A model generated the notes under the pieces. That model searched no databases and was not told the origin of the DNA. It was given only the letters and a program-made list of their open reading frames with translations. From JBAXHO01 sp037138855 (lineage in GTDB: Bacteria; Patescibacteriota; Dojkabacteria; B142; OLB20), in contig JBAXHO010000015.1 in NCBI GenBank assembly GCA_037138855.1, positions 1 through 34,428 on the forward strand: a stretch of DNA of 34,428 bases, in the 5' to 3' direction. The stretch's first letter is position 1, and each line of letters begins with the position of its first letter. This document shows positions 13,464 through 23,500 of this stretch, one piece after another. The translations under genes and the position numbers were made by a program.

Positions 13464-14596
13464 AAAATAAATCTGTCATTGCTGTTGAGTTTTCGTTGCG
13501 AAATTTGGCAATTATCTTTGGTGCTGCAATAACATTAGTACTCGCTTGGCAATTAAGGACGATTGTTTTTATGGTTTTTCTGGCATTTATCATAAATTCT
13601 TCATTACGACCATTAATTGATAAACTTGAAGCAAAAAGAATTCCTCGTATATTAAGTGTATTGGTAATTTATTTGCTATTAATAGTATTTATGGTAATTG
13701 TTTTTAGTTTAATCCTTACCCAATTTGTTGATCAATTTAATACTTTAAAGCATCAATTACCGGTTATTATTAATAATTTAGGTAATTTAGTTACTAATTT
13801 CTTTGAACGCCTTTTGAAAATTTTTAATAAGATACCAGGTATTGATTCGCAAATTAATTCAGTGGAATTAACTAGTGTCATTCGCAATTATTTTAATAAT
13901 TTAAAAGTAGCCGACTTTGGCAGTTTTTTTTCGGGTGGTGTCACCCAGGCATTTTCTTTTCTCAATTCAGCTTTGGCCGGCTTAATCGGTTTTATTACAG
14001 TGATGCTTTTGTCAATTTACATGTTGATTAGAAAAGAAGATATCTATATTGGATTATTGCGTGTTCTTCCTAAAAAAGAAGCAAAAAAGTATTCATTACT
14101 TGTAAAAAAAATTGAAGAAAAATTGGGAAGTTGGATGCATGGTCAATTATTTCTGATGTTTTCCATTGGTTTATTAACCTGGTTAGGTCTGGTCATTCCC
14201 AAGTTTTTTATTGCTAATTGGACTTTAGATCAATTCGCTTTGCCACTAGCAGTGATTGCAGGATTTTTAGAAGTAGTTCCTAATTTTGGACCAATTTTTT
14301 CTGCTATAGTCGGAGTAGTAATAGCTGCTGGTGCTAATGCCAATTCTCCCTTCATTCCCATTCTTTACATTATTTTGGTTTTTTCCTTGATTCATCAGGC
14401 AGAAAATGTTTTGTTAGTACCGAAGATTATGGAAAAAGCCGTCGGCTTAGACCCAATTATTACAATTGTTGCCATGCTTTCAGCTTTTACGATTTTTAAT
14501 ATGTTGGGTGTAGTACTTGTCATTCCAATTTTAGCTGTGATTTCAATAATTATTGAATTTCGTTTTGATGAGGCATCAGTATTGAATGGAGAATAA
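13460..14596 (+). CDS. AI-2E family (PerM/UPF0118) transporter
   Basis: The protein has 378 residues, normal for the family. It opens with paired helices (LAIIFGAAITLVLAWQL, IVFMVFLAFIINSSLRPLID), then a helix and a hydrophilic stretch with QFVDQFNTLKHQLP. The second half has LAVIAGFLEVVPNFGPIFSA, the family's best conserved segment, and later KAVGLDPIITIVAMLSAFTI with VVLVIPILAVISIIIEF. Members export or exchange varied substrates (AI-2 in TqsA, sodium/proton exchange in others), so the substrate is open. It overlaps the preceding membrane gene. Convergent with uvrB. Confidence 0.9.
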   Translation: MKNKSVIAVEFSLRNLAIIFGAAITLVLAWQLRTIVFMVFLAFIINSSLRPLIDKLEAKRIPRILSVLVIYLLLIVFMVIVFSLILTQFVDQFNTLKHQLPVIINNLGNLVTNFFERLLKIFNKIPGIDSQINSVELTSVIRNYFNNLKVADFGSFFSGGVTQAFSFLNSALAGLIGFITVMLLSIYMLIRKEDIYIGLLRVLPKKEAKKYSLLVKKIEEKLGSWMHGQLFLMFSIGLLTWLGLVIPKFFIANWTLDQFALPLAVIAGFLEVVPNFGPIFSAIVGVVIAAGANANSPFIPILYIILVFSLIHQAENVLLVPKIMEKAVGLDPIITIVAMLSAFTIFNMLGVVLVIPILAVISIIIEFRFDEASVLNGE

Positions 14597-14644
14597 GAAA
14601 AGTCTTAAAATCTCTTTTGAGGAAGGTGAATGATTTGTTTTTTT

Positions 14645-16753
14645 CTATTTCTTGATATTTTTCATAAGATCTCTGATTTCCGCTGCTTTTTCAAATTCCA
14701 GCATATCAGCAAAAATATTCATTTGAATTTCTAATTCATTTAATAATTCTTTTTGCTGAATTTTTTGCATTGCTGGAAAGGCTTCTACTTGTTGTTTGAA
14801 ATTTTCAATCGTCGGAACGAGTTTTTCTTTATTTGATTCATGAGCCTCACGGATAAGCTGTTCATCAATATCTTTAAAAATTCCTGTTGGTCGAATCTGA
14901 TGTTCAATATTATATTTATGTTGTACTGCCCTTCTTGCTAAAGTAATATCAATGGCAATTTTCATACTTTGGGTAATGTGATTGGCATACATAATAACTC
15001 GGCCTTCAAGATGTCTGGATGCTCTTCCCATAGTTTGAGTTAAGCTGGTTTTGGATCTGAGAAAACCTTCTTTGTCTGCATCTAAAATCGCGACCAAAGA
15101 TACTTCAGGGAGATCCAATCCTTCACGTAACAAATTGATACCGACAAGCACATCATATTTCCCCAGACGTAAATCACGTAGAATTTCGACACGTTCTACG
15201 GTTTCCACATCAGAATGAATATACTGGACTTTGATGTCAAGATTATGCAAAAAATCTGTAAGATCTTCGGCCATTCTTTTAGTAAGAGTCGTAACCAATA
15301 CCCGTTGGCCTTTTGTGATTGTTTTTTGAATTTCACCAAGAAGATCATCAATTTGATTTAAATTAGTTGATTTTTTACTGAAATATGTCATTGTCTTATA
15401 ATTATTTTTTTTAATTTCTTTTCTCAGATTAATAAGACTTTCAGGAGCAATAGGACGAATATCTACTTGCGGATCAAGTAATCCGGTAGGGCGGATTACT
15501 TGTTCGACTACTCCGGTATGACCTGTATCTGGCTGAATTGAAGCTTTACTTAGTTGTATTTCATATTCATCAGGAGTAGCGCTTACATAAATGGCCTGGT
15601 GGATATAATTATTGAATTCTGCAAACTGGAGTGGACGGTTGTCTAGAGCTGCTTTGAGTCTAAATCCATATTCGATCAGAGTAGTTTTTCTGGATCGATC
15701 GCCATTATACATACCACGGACTTGAGGTAGTGTGATATGTGATTCATCAACGAAAAGTAACCAGTCATTTGGAAAATAATCAAGTAAAGTGGAAGGTGGA
15801 CTGCCAGGATCTCGATTACTGATGTAGCGTGAATAATTTTCAATCCCAGAGCAATATCCGGTTTCCTGTAGCATTTCCAAATCATATTTTACTCGTTGTT
15901 CGAGGCGATGGGCGGCGATTAAATTATTTTGTGCTTTAAAATTTGCTACTTCATCCACCAAATCCTTTGTAATTTGTGGCATAGCCTGTTTCAGCTTTTC
16001 AAATGGAGTGACAAATTGTTTAGCCGGAAAAATACTGTGTTGATCTGGCTTGGAAATGACTTCACCTGTAATTGGATTGATTATCTTTAAAGATTCTATT
16101 TGATCGCCAAAAAATTCTATTCGTAAAGCATGCTCTTCTTGAAATAAAAAAATTTCCAAATTATCACCACGAACCCGAAATAACCCGGGATAAAAGTCGT
16201 ATTCACTACGTACATATTGCATATCGCTAAGTTGTCTTATCAAAATTTCCCGTTTGTAACTTTCAGAGACATGAAGATTACGGCTTAAGGCTAAATAATC
16301 TTCCGGATCTCCCAAACCATAAATGCATGAAACTGAGGCAATAATTATAGTATCTGATCTGGTTAATAATGATTGGGTAGCCACACTGCGATATCGTTCG
16401 ATAGTTTCATTAATATCTGCTTCTTTTTCAATATAAAGATCACGTTTAGGTACGTAGGCTTCAGGCTGATAATAATCATAATATGAAACAAAATAACAAA
16501 CTGAGTTTTCTGGAAATAACATTTTAAATTCCGAATAAAGTTGGGCAGCTAAAGTTTTGTTATGAGCAATTACTAAAGTAGGTTTCTGGACATTGGCTAT
16601 CAGGTTAGCCATGGTAAAAGTTTTACCAGAGCCTGTCACGCCTAAGAGAGTTTGATGTTTAGTTCCACTTCTCAAGCCTTGGGTCAGTTTTGCAATTGCA
16701 TTTTTCTGATCACCAGCTGGCTTGTATTTGGAAGTTAATTTAAATTTTGCCAT
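14645..16753 (-). CDS. uvrB: UvrABC system protein B
   Basis: The chosen start MAKFKLTSKYK at 16753 gives 702 residues. Walker A GVTGSGKTFT, the damage-probing beta-hairpin SYYDYYQPEAYVP, a DESH box (FVDESHITLPQ), helicase motifs such as VGINLLREGLDLPEVSLVAI and TMGRASRH, and a C-terminal UVR motif (MLEFEKAAEIRDLM) are all visible. UvrB verifies lesions in nucleotide excision repair with UvrA and then recruits UvrC. The in-frame GTG five codons upstream is unlikely as a start because it overlaps the -10 box. It is slightly longer than E. coli UvrB (673 residues), the excess being mainly near the C-terminus. Confidence 0.97.
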   Translation of the reverse strand: MAKFKLTSKYKPAGDQKNAIAKLTQGLRSGTKHQTLLGVTGSGKTFTMANLIANVQKPTLVIAHNKTLAAQLYSEFKMLFPENSVCYFVSYYDYYQPEAYVPKRDLYIEKEADINETIERYRSVATQSLLTRSDTIIIASVSCIYGLGDPEDYLALSRNLHVSESYKREILIRQLSDMQYVRSEYDFYPGLFRVRGDNLEIFLFQEEHALRIEFFGDQIESLKIINPITGEVISKPDQHSIFPAKQFVTPFEKLKQAMPQITKDLVDEVANFKAQNNLIAAHRLEQRVKYDLEMLQETGYCSGIENYSRYISNRDPGSPPSTLLDYFPNDWLLFVDESHITLPQVRGMYNGDRSRKTTLIEYGFRLKAALDNRPLQFAEFNNYIHQAIYVSATPDEYEIQLSKASIQPDTGHTGVVEQVIRPTGLLDPQVDIRPIAPESLINLRKEIKKNNYKTMTYFSKKSTNLNQIDDLLGEIQKTITKGQRVLVTTLTKRMAEDLTDFLHNLDIKVQYIHSDVETVERVEILRDLRLGKYDVLVGINLLREGLDLPEVSLVAILDADKEGFLRSKTSLTQTMGRASRHLEGRVIMYANHITQSMKIAIDITLARRAVQHKYNIEHQIRPTGIFKDIDEQLIREAHESNKEKLVPTIENFKQQVEAFPAMQKIQQKELLNELEIQMNIFADMLEFEKAAEIRDLMKNIKK

Positions 16754-16759
16754 AGGTAG

Positions 16760-16765
16760 ATTATA
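16760..16765 (-). promoter_or_regulatory. -10 box of uvrB, leaderless arrangement
   Basis: A perfect TATAAT on the minus strand is followed by CTACCT and then the ATG. With the usual distance of about 7 bases, transcription would start at the A of the start codon. No good -35 and no LexA-like box were noticed. Confidence 0.6.
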
Positions 16766-16867
16766 CACGATCTCTTTCTTTTATTTCATAACTAAACTGG
16801 TGCAATTGTAGTTTTAATTATCAAACTTTACATTAATCCAATTTTACTGTAATTTTAGAAATATCAA

Positions 16868-17749
16868 ATGAAACGATTTTTTGAAATACAATTGACTATT
16901 GCCCTTATTTTTTTAAGTGTATTTTTTTGCACTACTTTTGTTGTGAAAAGTGATCAAGTAGGCAATATTGATGAGCTATTTGCAATCACAGGATTATTAC
17001 GAACTCCATTTTTTACTTCCAAAAATATTGCTGCTGGTATTGATTCTGAAAAAACTTTTATTGGTATCAATGCCAAAAATGATGATTTTGCAGTTACGGC
17101 ATATTCTGAAAGCCAAGCTAATCTTGATGTATTAGAACAATATGAACTTGTTTACGGCAAAATTTCTGTTGAGGATATTAAAGTAGATAAAGATTTGATA
17201 TATAAAAATTCTTTTACAGATGTGCCATTATTAGCTAAAGATTATTATTGGAGAAAGTATGAGAATGCTTTGGCTGGAGCACAGCAATTAAACACTATGC
17301 CAATTTTAAAGCCAAACGATCGGGTGGAATTGATTCGTGATCAATATATCGATATCAAAACTGAATATGGATATGTAAGGCCAGGATACGGATATCCGTT
17401 TGGCTCGGGAGTGTGCTGGACTGTGACTACTCTTGGATTAATGATGGATCAGGCGAATCGGGATTTCAGAGCAGCATATGGAATCCCATTATTTGTTTAC
17501 AGTCCCGGTGATCGTGCTCCCCATACACATTATTATGAAACATATGGTGGTCATGGTTATACAGTGATGGAGCTGAGTACTGGTGTGCCAGTTCAAGATT
17601 ATCGTTTTCAGGTGAATCCACAAATAAATAGCAGGACTGATTTATCAAATTTTAAAATTAAAATAGTTATAGTGGCAACTAATTCCAATAATTCAGCTGC
17701 TTACGGTCAGTCTTTGGGTGCTTTGGTGATCAGCAATTATGAGTTTTAA
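16868..17749 (+). CDS. VanW-like extracytoplasmic protein
   Basis: The protein has 293 residues with an N-terminal signal or anchor (about 8-28). The C-terminal half matches the VanW pattern: GYPFGSGVCWTVTTLGLMM corresponds to VanW's 'G-G-G-hydrophobic-Cys-Q-x-T-T-L', followed by a His-containing segment (APHTHYYETYGGHGYTVM) and strands ending YRFQVNP. VanW occurs next to some vancomycin-resistance clusters, and its function is still unclear, probably wall-related. The Gln after the Cys is replaced by Trp, and there is no PG-binding repeat. It is divergent from uvrB and stands alone. Confidence 0.72.
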   Translation: MKRFFEIQLTIALIFLSVFFCTTFVVKSDQVGNIDELFAITGLLRTPFFTSKNIAAGIDSEKTFIGINAKNDDFAVTAYSESQANLDVLEQYELVYGKISVEDIKVDKDLIYKNSFTDVPLLAKDYYWRKYENALAGAQQLNTMPILKPNDRVELIRDQYIDIKTEYGYVRPGYGYPFGSGVCWTVTTLGLMMDQANRDFRAAYGIPLFVYSPGDRAPHTHYYETYGGHGYTVMELSTGVPVQDYRFQVNPQINSRTDLSNFKIKIVIVATNSNNSAAYGQSLGALVISNYEF

Positions 17750-17778
17750 ACAGTTTAGAGCTTTATTAAAAAGTGTAG

Positions 17779-17784
17779 TATAAT
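17779..17784 (+). promoter_or_regulatory. -10 box of the receiver-like gene
   Basis: TATAAT lies 32 bases before the ATG at 17817. No strong -35 was seen. Confidence 0.4.
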
Positions 17785-17816
17785 TGAGGAATATTTTTAG
17801 TTTAATTTGATTGGCA

Positions 17817-18212
17817 ATGCTGATAAATCCAACAATTTTTCAATTTGATTCTGATGAAAATTACCATACTGTCGCAGATTTAATCTGTTATAACATGGAT
17901 CTGGAAATACTTGAACATGTGATGACAGTAGAACATGCTAGAAAAATTACCAATAGTATTAGAAATAAAGGATTACAGCCTGACATAATTATTGTATCCA
18001 AGTTACTTGATAATGATTTTAACGATGGTGAAAAACTGGCAAAGTTTTTTAGAGAAAATTCAGCACAAACAAAAATTATTGCCTACACCATTGATAAAGA
18101 AGTAGAATGGGCTGATTATATTGCTTTGAAAACATCGAAAGACGTTGATAAATCATTAGTTTCAGTTCTTGAGCAAATTACTGGGAAAAAATGTAAATTT
18201 TCCAATGCATAA
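17817..18212 (+). CDS. Degenerate receiver-like (pseudo-REC) protein
   Basis: From ATG 17817 the protein has 131 residues; a TTG two codons earlier is an alternative start. The alternation of strands and helices fits a CheY-like fold: LQPDIIIVSKLLDNDFNDGE (strand 3 and loop), KLAKFFREN (helix 3), TKIIAYT (strand 4), WADYIALKT (strand 5 with the usual Lys) and a C-terminal helix. The phosphoacceptor Asp expected at the end of strand 3 is Ser here, so normal phosphorylation is unlikely. No histidine kinase is nearby. The assignment is structural pattern only. Confidence 0.5.
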   Translation: MLINPTIFQFDSDENYHTVADLICYNMDLEILEHVMTVEHARKITNSIRNKGLQPDIIIVSKLLDNDFNDGEKLAKFFRENSAQTKIIAYTIDKEVEWADYIALKTSKDVDKSLVSVLEQITGKKCKFSNA

Positions 18213-18343
18213 TCAACTTATCGACCTTTAATTTTAAATTTGCTGAAGTTAATTTTGAATATGCACACCAGATTTAAAATTTCAGGCTATTATGCCCACA
18301 ATTATTAGTCATAAGATCTATAAATTAATAATTTCATAATTCG

Positions 18344-19864
18344 TTATTTCATAACAATTACAAAATCCTCACCATTTTTTCTTAGACTTGCCTGACTACT
18401 ACCTGGTACTGCTGTAATACCTAGTTTTTCTTCTAAAAATTTGATGGTAAAGGGTTTATTGCCTTCGGAAAAATCAAAAAGTAATAAATTATCAGTTAAT
18501 TCAGTAGATACAGTATTCTTGTTTTCGACCAGAATTTGGTTATAATGACCATTTTTAAATTCCTGATATTTTGAATTTGAAAAATCAGGTTTACTTTGTT
18601 TGGAAATTTGCGAATAAACGGCAATAGTGGCATTTTCATTGAAAACCAAAGGATTACTGATAGCATTGGCAATATATTCTTTGACCTGACAAAACTCATT
18701 TCCCGGGCATTGTTTCCAGGCGGTGGGAGTCATATAGTACGCCCCTCCTGGTCTTCCATTCGGTTGTTTATCAATGTAGGCTTCATTACCTCCTAGATTT
18801 GGGTCTAGAAAAATGTGATAGAATTTTAAATTACTGGAATTTTGTAAAATTTCTATACCAGCTCTAATTTCTTCCAAATTAGGTGAAGTAAACATTGTTT
18901 TTTCATTAAATATTTGAAGCAAGTGTAAAACTTTCTGTGGATTAAGTATCACTTCAGATTTTAATGCAGAATTTTTTAAAGCAAGGATAAAATCTTGTTG
19001 TCTGCGAATTCGGCTGAAATCAGAAGAAGTTTGTCTTGTGCGGACATATTTGATGGCCTGTTCTCCTGTTAAAAAAATTTCACCTTTGGCAAAATATACT
19101 TTTTCAAAACCATTGCCATTTGTAATTGGATAGTAGTCAGTAAATGCAGTAGGATTATCAAGTCTAATGCCTATTTTCCCTTGGTCATTTTTTTCACCAA
19201 TGGTATTTACGATTTCCTGGAAAGCATCGATAGTAACTATTCCGTAATATTGAATTTCAATACCAGTCATATTTTCAATTGTTTTTTTGAGTACAGCAAT
19301 ACCACCTCCTAGACATTGTTTTTTTTCAGCACGGTCAAAGATTTCATTGACGCTGGCATGATAATTGAGACATGTTTCATTCACATCAGATCCCATGTCT
19401 CTAGGAATTGAAATCATAAATACATTTTCATTTAAATTATCATAAACAATTTGCATAATAGTATCAGTATTTCTGGAGTCACCTTTGTTTTGAGGGGCAT
19501 TATTTGAAAAACTGCCATTTTCATATTTTACAAATCTAGTATCCATACCAATCAAAAGTACTGAAGTCAGATAATCTTTATGTTTCAATTTGGGTTCGAT
19601 AATACTACTTGCCAAGTCAGTGGAGTTATTGACCATAGTCTTGATGAGATTTGTTTGTTCTGGAGTAGAGTTGGTAGTATTGGAATTTTCTGCTTGTTTT
19701 TGAAAAATGGCCGCTAAAGTACCTGGTTTAGCAATGAAGAAAATAGCAAAAACAAAGAAAAAAATGACTAATATGGTGAGAATAACGTTTTTATAATTGA
19801 TTCTTATCAAACGTTTTTTAAGTGAATTTTGTGGAGGGATTTCAATAATAATCAAAAAAGGCAA
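18344..19864 (-). CDS. LytR-CpsA-Psr (LCP) family cell-wall polymer ligase
   Basis: The protein has 506 residues with one N-terminal membrane helix (about 27-46), then the LCP domain: VLLIGMDTR, the phosphate-binding Arg and Asp in GDSRNTDTIM, SIPRDMG, and EQAIKYVRTRQTSSDFSRIR plus RQQDFILAL. LCP enzymes transfer polyprenyl-linked glycopolymers to peptidoglycan or protein. The last ~100 residues resemble the LytR_C domain. The frame starts with TTG at 19864; a second TTG at 19855 and the TATAAT overlapping the first leave the exact start open. It is divergent from the sigma-factor operon with a 111-base shared control region. Confidence 0.9.
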   Translation of the reverse strand: MPFLIIIEIPPQNSLKKRLIRINYKNVILTILVIFFFVFAIFFIAKPGTLAAIFQKQAENSNTTNSTPEQTNLIKTMVNNSTDLASSIIEPKLKHKDYLTSVLLIGMDTRFVKYENGSFSNNAPQNKGDSRNTDTIMQIVYDNLNENVFMISIPRDMGSDVNETCLNYHASVNEIFDRAEKKQCLGGGIAVLKKTIENMTGIEIQYYGIVTIDAFQEIVNTIGEKNDQGKIGIRLDNPTAFTDYYPITNGNGFEKVYFAKGEIFLTGEQAIKYVRTRQTSSDFSRIRRQQDFILALKNSALKSEVILNPQKVLHLLQIFNEKTMFTSPNLEEIRAGIEILQNSSNLKFYHIFLDPNLGGNEAYIDKQPNGRPGGAYYMTPTAWKQCPGNEFCQVKEYIANAISNPLVFNENATIAVYSQISKQSKPDFSNSKYQEFKNGHYNQILVENKNTVSTELTDNLLLFDFSEGNKPFTIKFLEEKLGITAVPGSSQASLRKNGEDFVIVMK

Positions 19865-19923
19865 TTATAAGAAAAAGTAAATAGTGCTAATAATTATTAA
19901 ACCATAATTTCAAAATTTTTTCA

Positions 19924-19952
19924 TTGTTATTCTTAATAAATATTACTATTAT
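19924..19952 (+). promoter_or_regulatory. Promoter of the sigma factor/A2M operon
   Basis: TTGTTA (19924-19929), 17 bases, then TATTAT (19947-19952) is a housekeeping-type promoter 23 bases before the TTG start. It does not look like a typical ECF promoter with an AAC-type -35. Confidence 0.4.
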
Positions 19953-19975
19953 TAGATAATTCATAAAATAAGATT

Positions 19976-20539
19976 TTGTTTAAGGGTCATCAAGACGAAA
20001 AAATACTGCAATTAGTAAAAGATACTTTGATCGATATTCGTAATTTCGATAAATTGTATCGAATTTTTGTTGACCGAATTTTTTCTTACTGCTATTTTCG
20101 TGTTTCCAACAAAGATACTGCTTCAGATCTTACCAGTGATATTTTTTTAAAAACATTTAAAGCCTTTTCTGAAAAGAAATTTAAACTTGATGAAAAAATT
20201 GGATTTGAACCATGGCTTTATCGAATAGCACATAACCGTATCGTCGATTTATACAAAACAAATTCTCAAAAAAAATTCGTTGATTTAGATAAAGTAATAA
20301 ATGAATTTAGTGAAGAAAATTTAAGTGAAATTGAAAATAATTTAGATATTTCAAAAAGTATTAGTAAGGTAATGGAGGTAATTTCCAAAATGGATGACCA
20401 AGTACAAACAATTTTTGTTTTAAAATTTAAAGAAGATTATAGTTTTAATCAAATCAGTAAAGTATTGGAGATAAATGAGTCTACAATTAAAATGAAATAT
20501 TATCGATCTTTAGCATATATTAAAATTCACATTAAATAA
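19976..20539 (+). CDS. ECF-type RNA polymerase sigma factor
   Basis: The protein has 187 residues; the frame begins TTG at 19976 and no ATG lies near. Region 2 (about 25-95) has FSYCYFRVSNKDTASDLTSD and EPWLYRIAHNRIVDLY, the core-binding and -10-reading part. Region 4 (about 135-185) has QTIFVLKFKEDYSFNQISKV followed by INESTIKMKYYRSLAYIK, the -35-reading helix-turn-helix. Only two regions are present, as in ECF sigma factors. The TAA overlaps the ATG of the 1789-residue gene (TAATG), so the two are co-translated; sigma factors in such pairs are usually held by the product of the second gene. Confidence 0.9.
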   Translation: MFKGHQDEKILQLVKDTLIDIRNFDKLYRIFVDRIFSYCYFRVSNKDTASDLTSDIFLKTFKAFSEKKFKLDEKIGFEPWLYRIAHNRIVDLYKTNSQKKFVDLDKVINEFSEENLSEIENNLDISKSISKVMEVISKMDDQVQTIFVLKFKEDYSFNQISKVLEINESTIKMKYYRSLAYIKIHIK

Positions 20540-23500
20540 TGGCAAAACAGCTGCAATTAACAAAAAGTCTCAAACAAGCTTTTCATAAAAAAGGCTTAAA
20601 AATGTCTGGCAGGGAAAGAGCTAAACTTGATGCCAAAATTCAGGCAGCAATCGCTGAAAGTATAGCTGCCAATATTGTTGTGTCACAAGAAAAACCAGAA
20701 AGAATCAGCTTGTTTAGCAAATTAGTTCATCAGGTGACAGAGCATTGGTTCCGTTCTTCGGTTTTATTGGCTGGTGGATCTTTTTCATTTTTATTTTTTG
20801 GATTACTAATTTTAATTTCCATTTTTAATGTGCCTTTAGTTATTCCCATATTTCATCCCAAAGATCAAAAATCCTTGAACATAAACATTAGTTCAATGGC
20901 CAATACTCAATATGGTGTCAATCAGAATACTGAGTTTTTAATTAGTGCTGATAGTAGTATTAGTACTTCAGAAATCAAAGATAATCTTACTGTAGAACCA
21001 CAATTTGTTTACAAAGTTACTAATTCTGATCAGGGGATCAAAGTAATTCCTGAGGAAACTCTACAAAAGGATACTATTTATACTCTTACTTTAGCTCAGG
21101 GAACTAAGGTGAACGGGGTGGTACTTCAAAGTAATCTTACCTGGACATTCAAAACTGGACCTTATTTTGTCGTGACAGGCAGTACACCACGCGATCAAGC
21201 TAATAATGTTCCAGCTACTACAGCATTAGAAATTGAATTTAGTTATAACGATATTGATTTGGATTCATTTAAAAGTAATTTTTATATTGATCCTGCAATT
21301 AATATCAAAGAATTTACACAAATTGATAAAAAAATTGTGATGATTCCTGAAAATCAAATAACTCCTGGAAGTTATACTATGGCAGTTGATACTGGTGTTA
21401 AACGTGCAAACGGTGAATTTCTTAATATAGTCTATAAATCTACTTTTAATGTTTCAACTGATAATTCAGCAGTAAATAAACCAACAATTTATTTTGAAAA
21501 TAACGGAATGAACTCTATTAATCCAGTCAATTCTGATAATACTATTGCGATCATGGTCAATGATCAGGCGAGTAAATGGCAAAAAGGCAATTTGAAAATT
21601 TATGAAGTGAATCAGTCTGCTCTGGACCAACCATTACTTAACTTATTGAAGCGATATCAGTTTACTAATTATTTGTCAGAATTTTCTGAGTCTGATTTGA
21701 AATTAGTGCAGGAAGTTACTTTTAATCCGGCTCAGAACCGTGAATATAATTCCAGTACCACAATTATTAATGTCAAAGAATTTGCCTTAGGAAAGCTTTA
21801 TCTTGCTAAAGTTAGTTATCAGGATACTACAAATTTCAGCTATTTTAATAAAACTAATCTAGCTACTCAGGTAAATGTTCTGCAAAATGAAACAACTTTT
21901 CTGGCCTTTGATCAAGACCAAAAGGCAATTAATGAAGGCACTGTGAAGATATTTTATAAAGATTTTCAGGATAATTATCAGATTAAAGAAATTGCCTTAA
22001 AAGAATTAACGACAATTTCCAATAATGAAATTAAGGTTTTACTGGCAAGTGTTTTTAGTAATGGTTCTGATCGTAATTTTAACTTAAATAACTTTTTTCC
22101 AATTGGCCAAAGTTTTATTTATAACCAGGAATCAGCTTATGTTTCTCAAATATCTCAAGATAAAGATTTTATCGCTTATTCGAAATTTGATAAACCAGTA
22201 TATCGGTTAGGCGATCAAGTGAATTTTAAAACTATTTTGAAGCAGTCTGATGATTTTGTAAAATTTAGTAAACCAGACCTGCAAGGAATTCAATACGATG
22301 TTTTTCTTGATAATATATTAATTTCTTCAAAGCAAATTCTTAAAACAAATAGTGATTGGGATTATGTCCAAGGTAATTTTTCCTTGCCTAAATTTTTGGA
22401 TACAAGTTATCTATATTATGGCAAAATTATCTTAAAGCAAAATGGACAAGAGATCGCTGAAGCTTTATTTAAGATAGACAATTATGCCTCTCCAGAAGAA
22501 GATGTGAAATTAATTTTGGATAATTCTCAAGTTTATTCCGGGAATTCAGAATTGACAATTGGAATCAAGGGCAAAAATCTGGCAGGTGATCCTCTAGCCA
22601 ATCAAAATGTGCAATTAGTAATTTCTAATGAAGACATGACTCGACCACTTTGGTGGGATCAAACAGTGATTTTGGAATCGGTTGTGAATTCTGAAACTCA
22701 GCATGTTCTGGATCAACAAATCACTTTAGATGCTACTGGTAAAGCAGAATTAAAATTAAAAATACCAGTAATCAAATCACTGAACGAATTTTCTGAACTT
22801 AATCTGGAATTGTTTTTTAATAATCGGCTTCAAGATGCCAGTCAAATTAAAGTTACTAAAGTCGGGCAAATTGCCTTATTGAAACCAGAAAATACAAGTA
22901 ATCCGGTAATCAATCAGGATCTTAAGTTTCAACTGGAGACGATTAATCCACTCAACTTTGAAAAACAAGCAAATCAAAAAGTTAAGGTCGAGTTTATTCG
23001 TAAATGGCAGGAAAAAATCGATAACGGTAGCTATTATAATGAAACAACTAAACAAGTACAAACCAGCTATCGTTATGAAGAACGTTCTGAAAGTATTACG
23101 ACATTGGATTTAGTTACCAATAATCAGGGTAATCAAGTCATTACTAAAAAATTTGAAAAAGCTGGTACTTATTATGCTAAATTGACCGGGGTCAACAATT
23201 ATCAGGTGGTAAATTATTTAATGTATGTTTCTGATCAAAATTATCAAGCAGTCTCAGAAGCTTATACTGAAATGACTTTTAGTGCTGAAAAGTATCAGGT
23301 AGGTAATAAATTGGGGCTTCAGATAAAACTAAATCCTGACACTGCTGTCAATCAGGATGCTTTTTTAATATTATTTAAGGATCGAATTATTGCTTCTCAA
23401 AAGATTAAATTAGATAAAACTAATCTGACTGCGGAATTTGATCTGCCAGTGGAGACTTCACCAAAAGTCTCAGTAATGCTGGTCTATGCTTTGGGTAATA

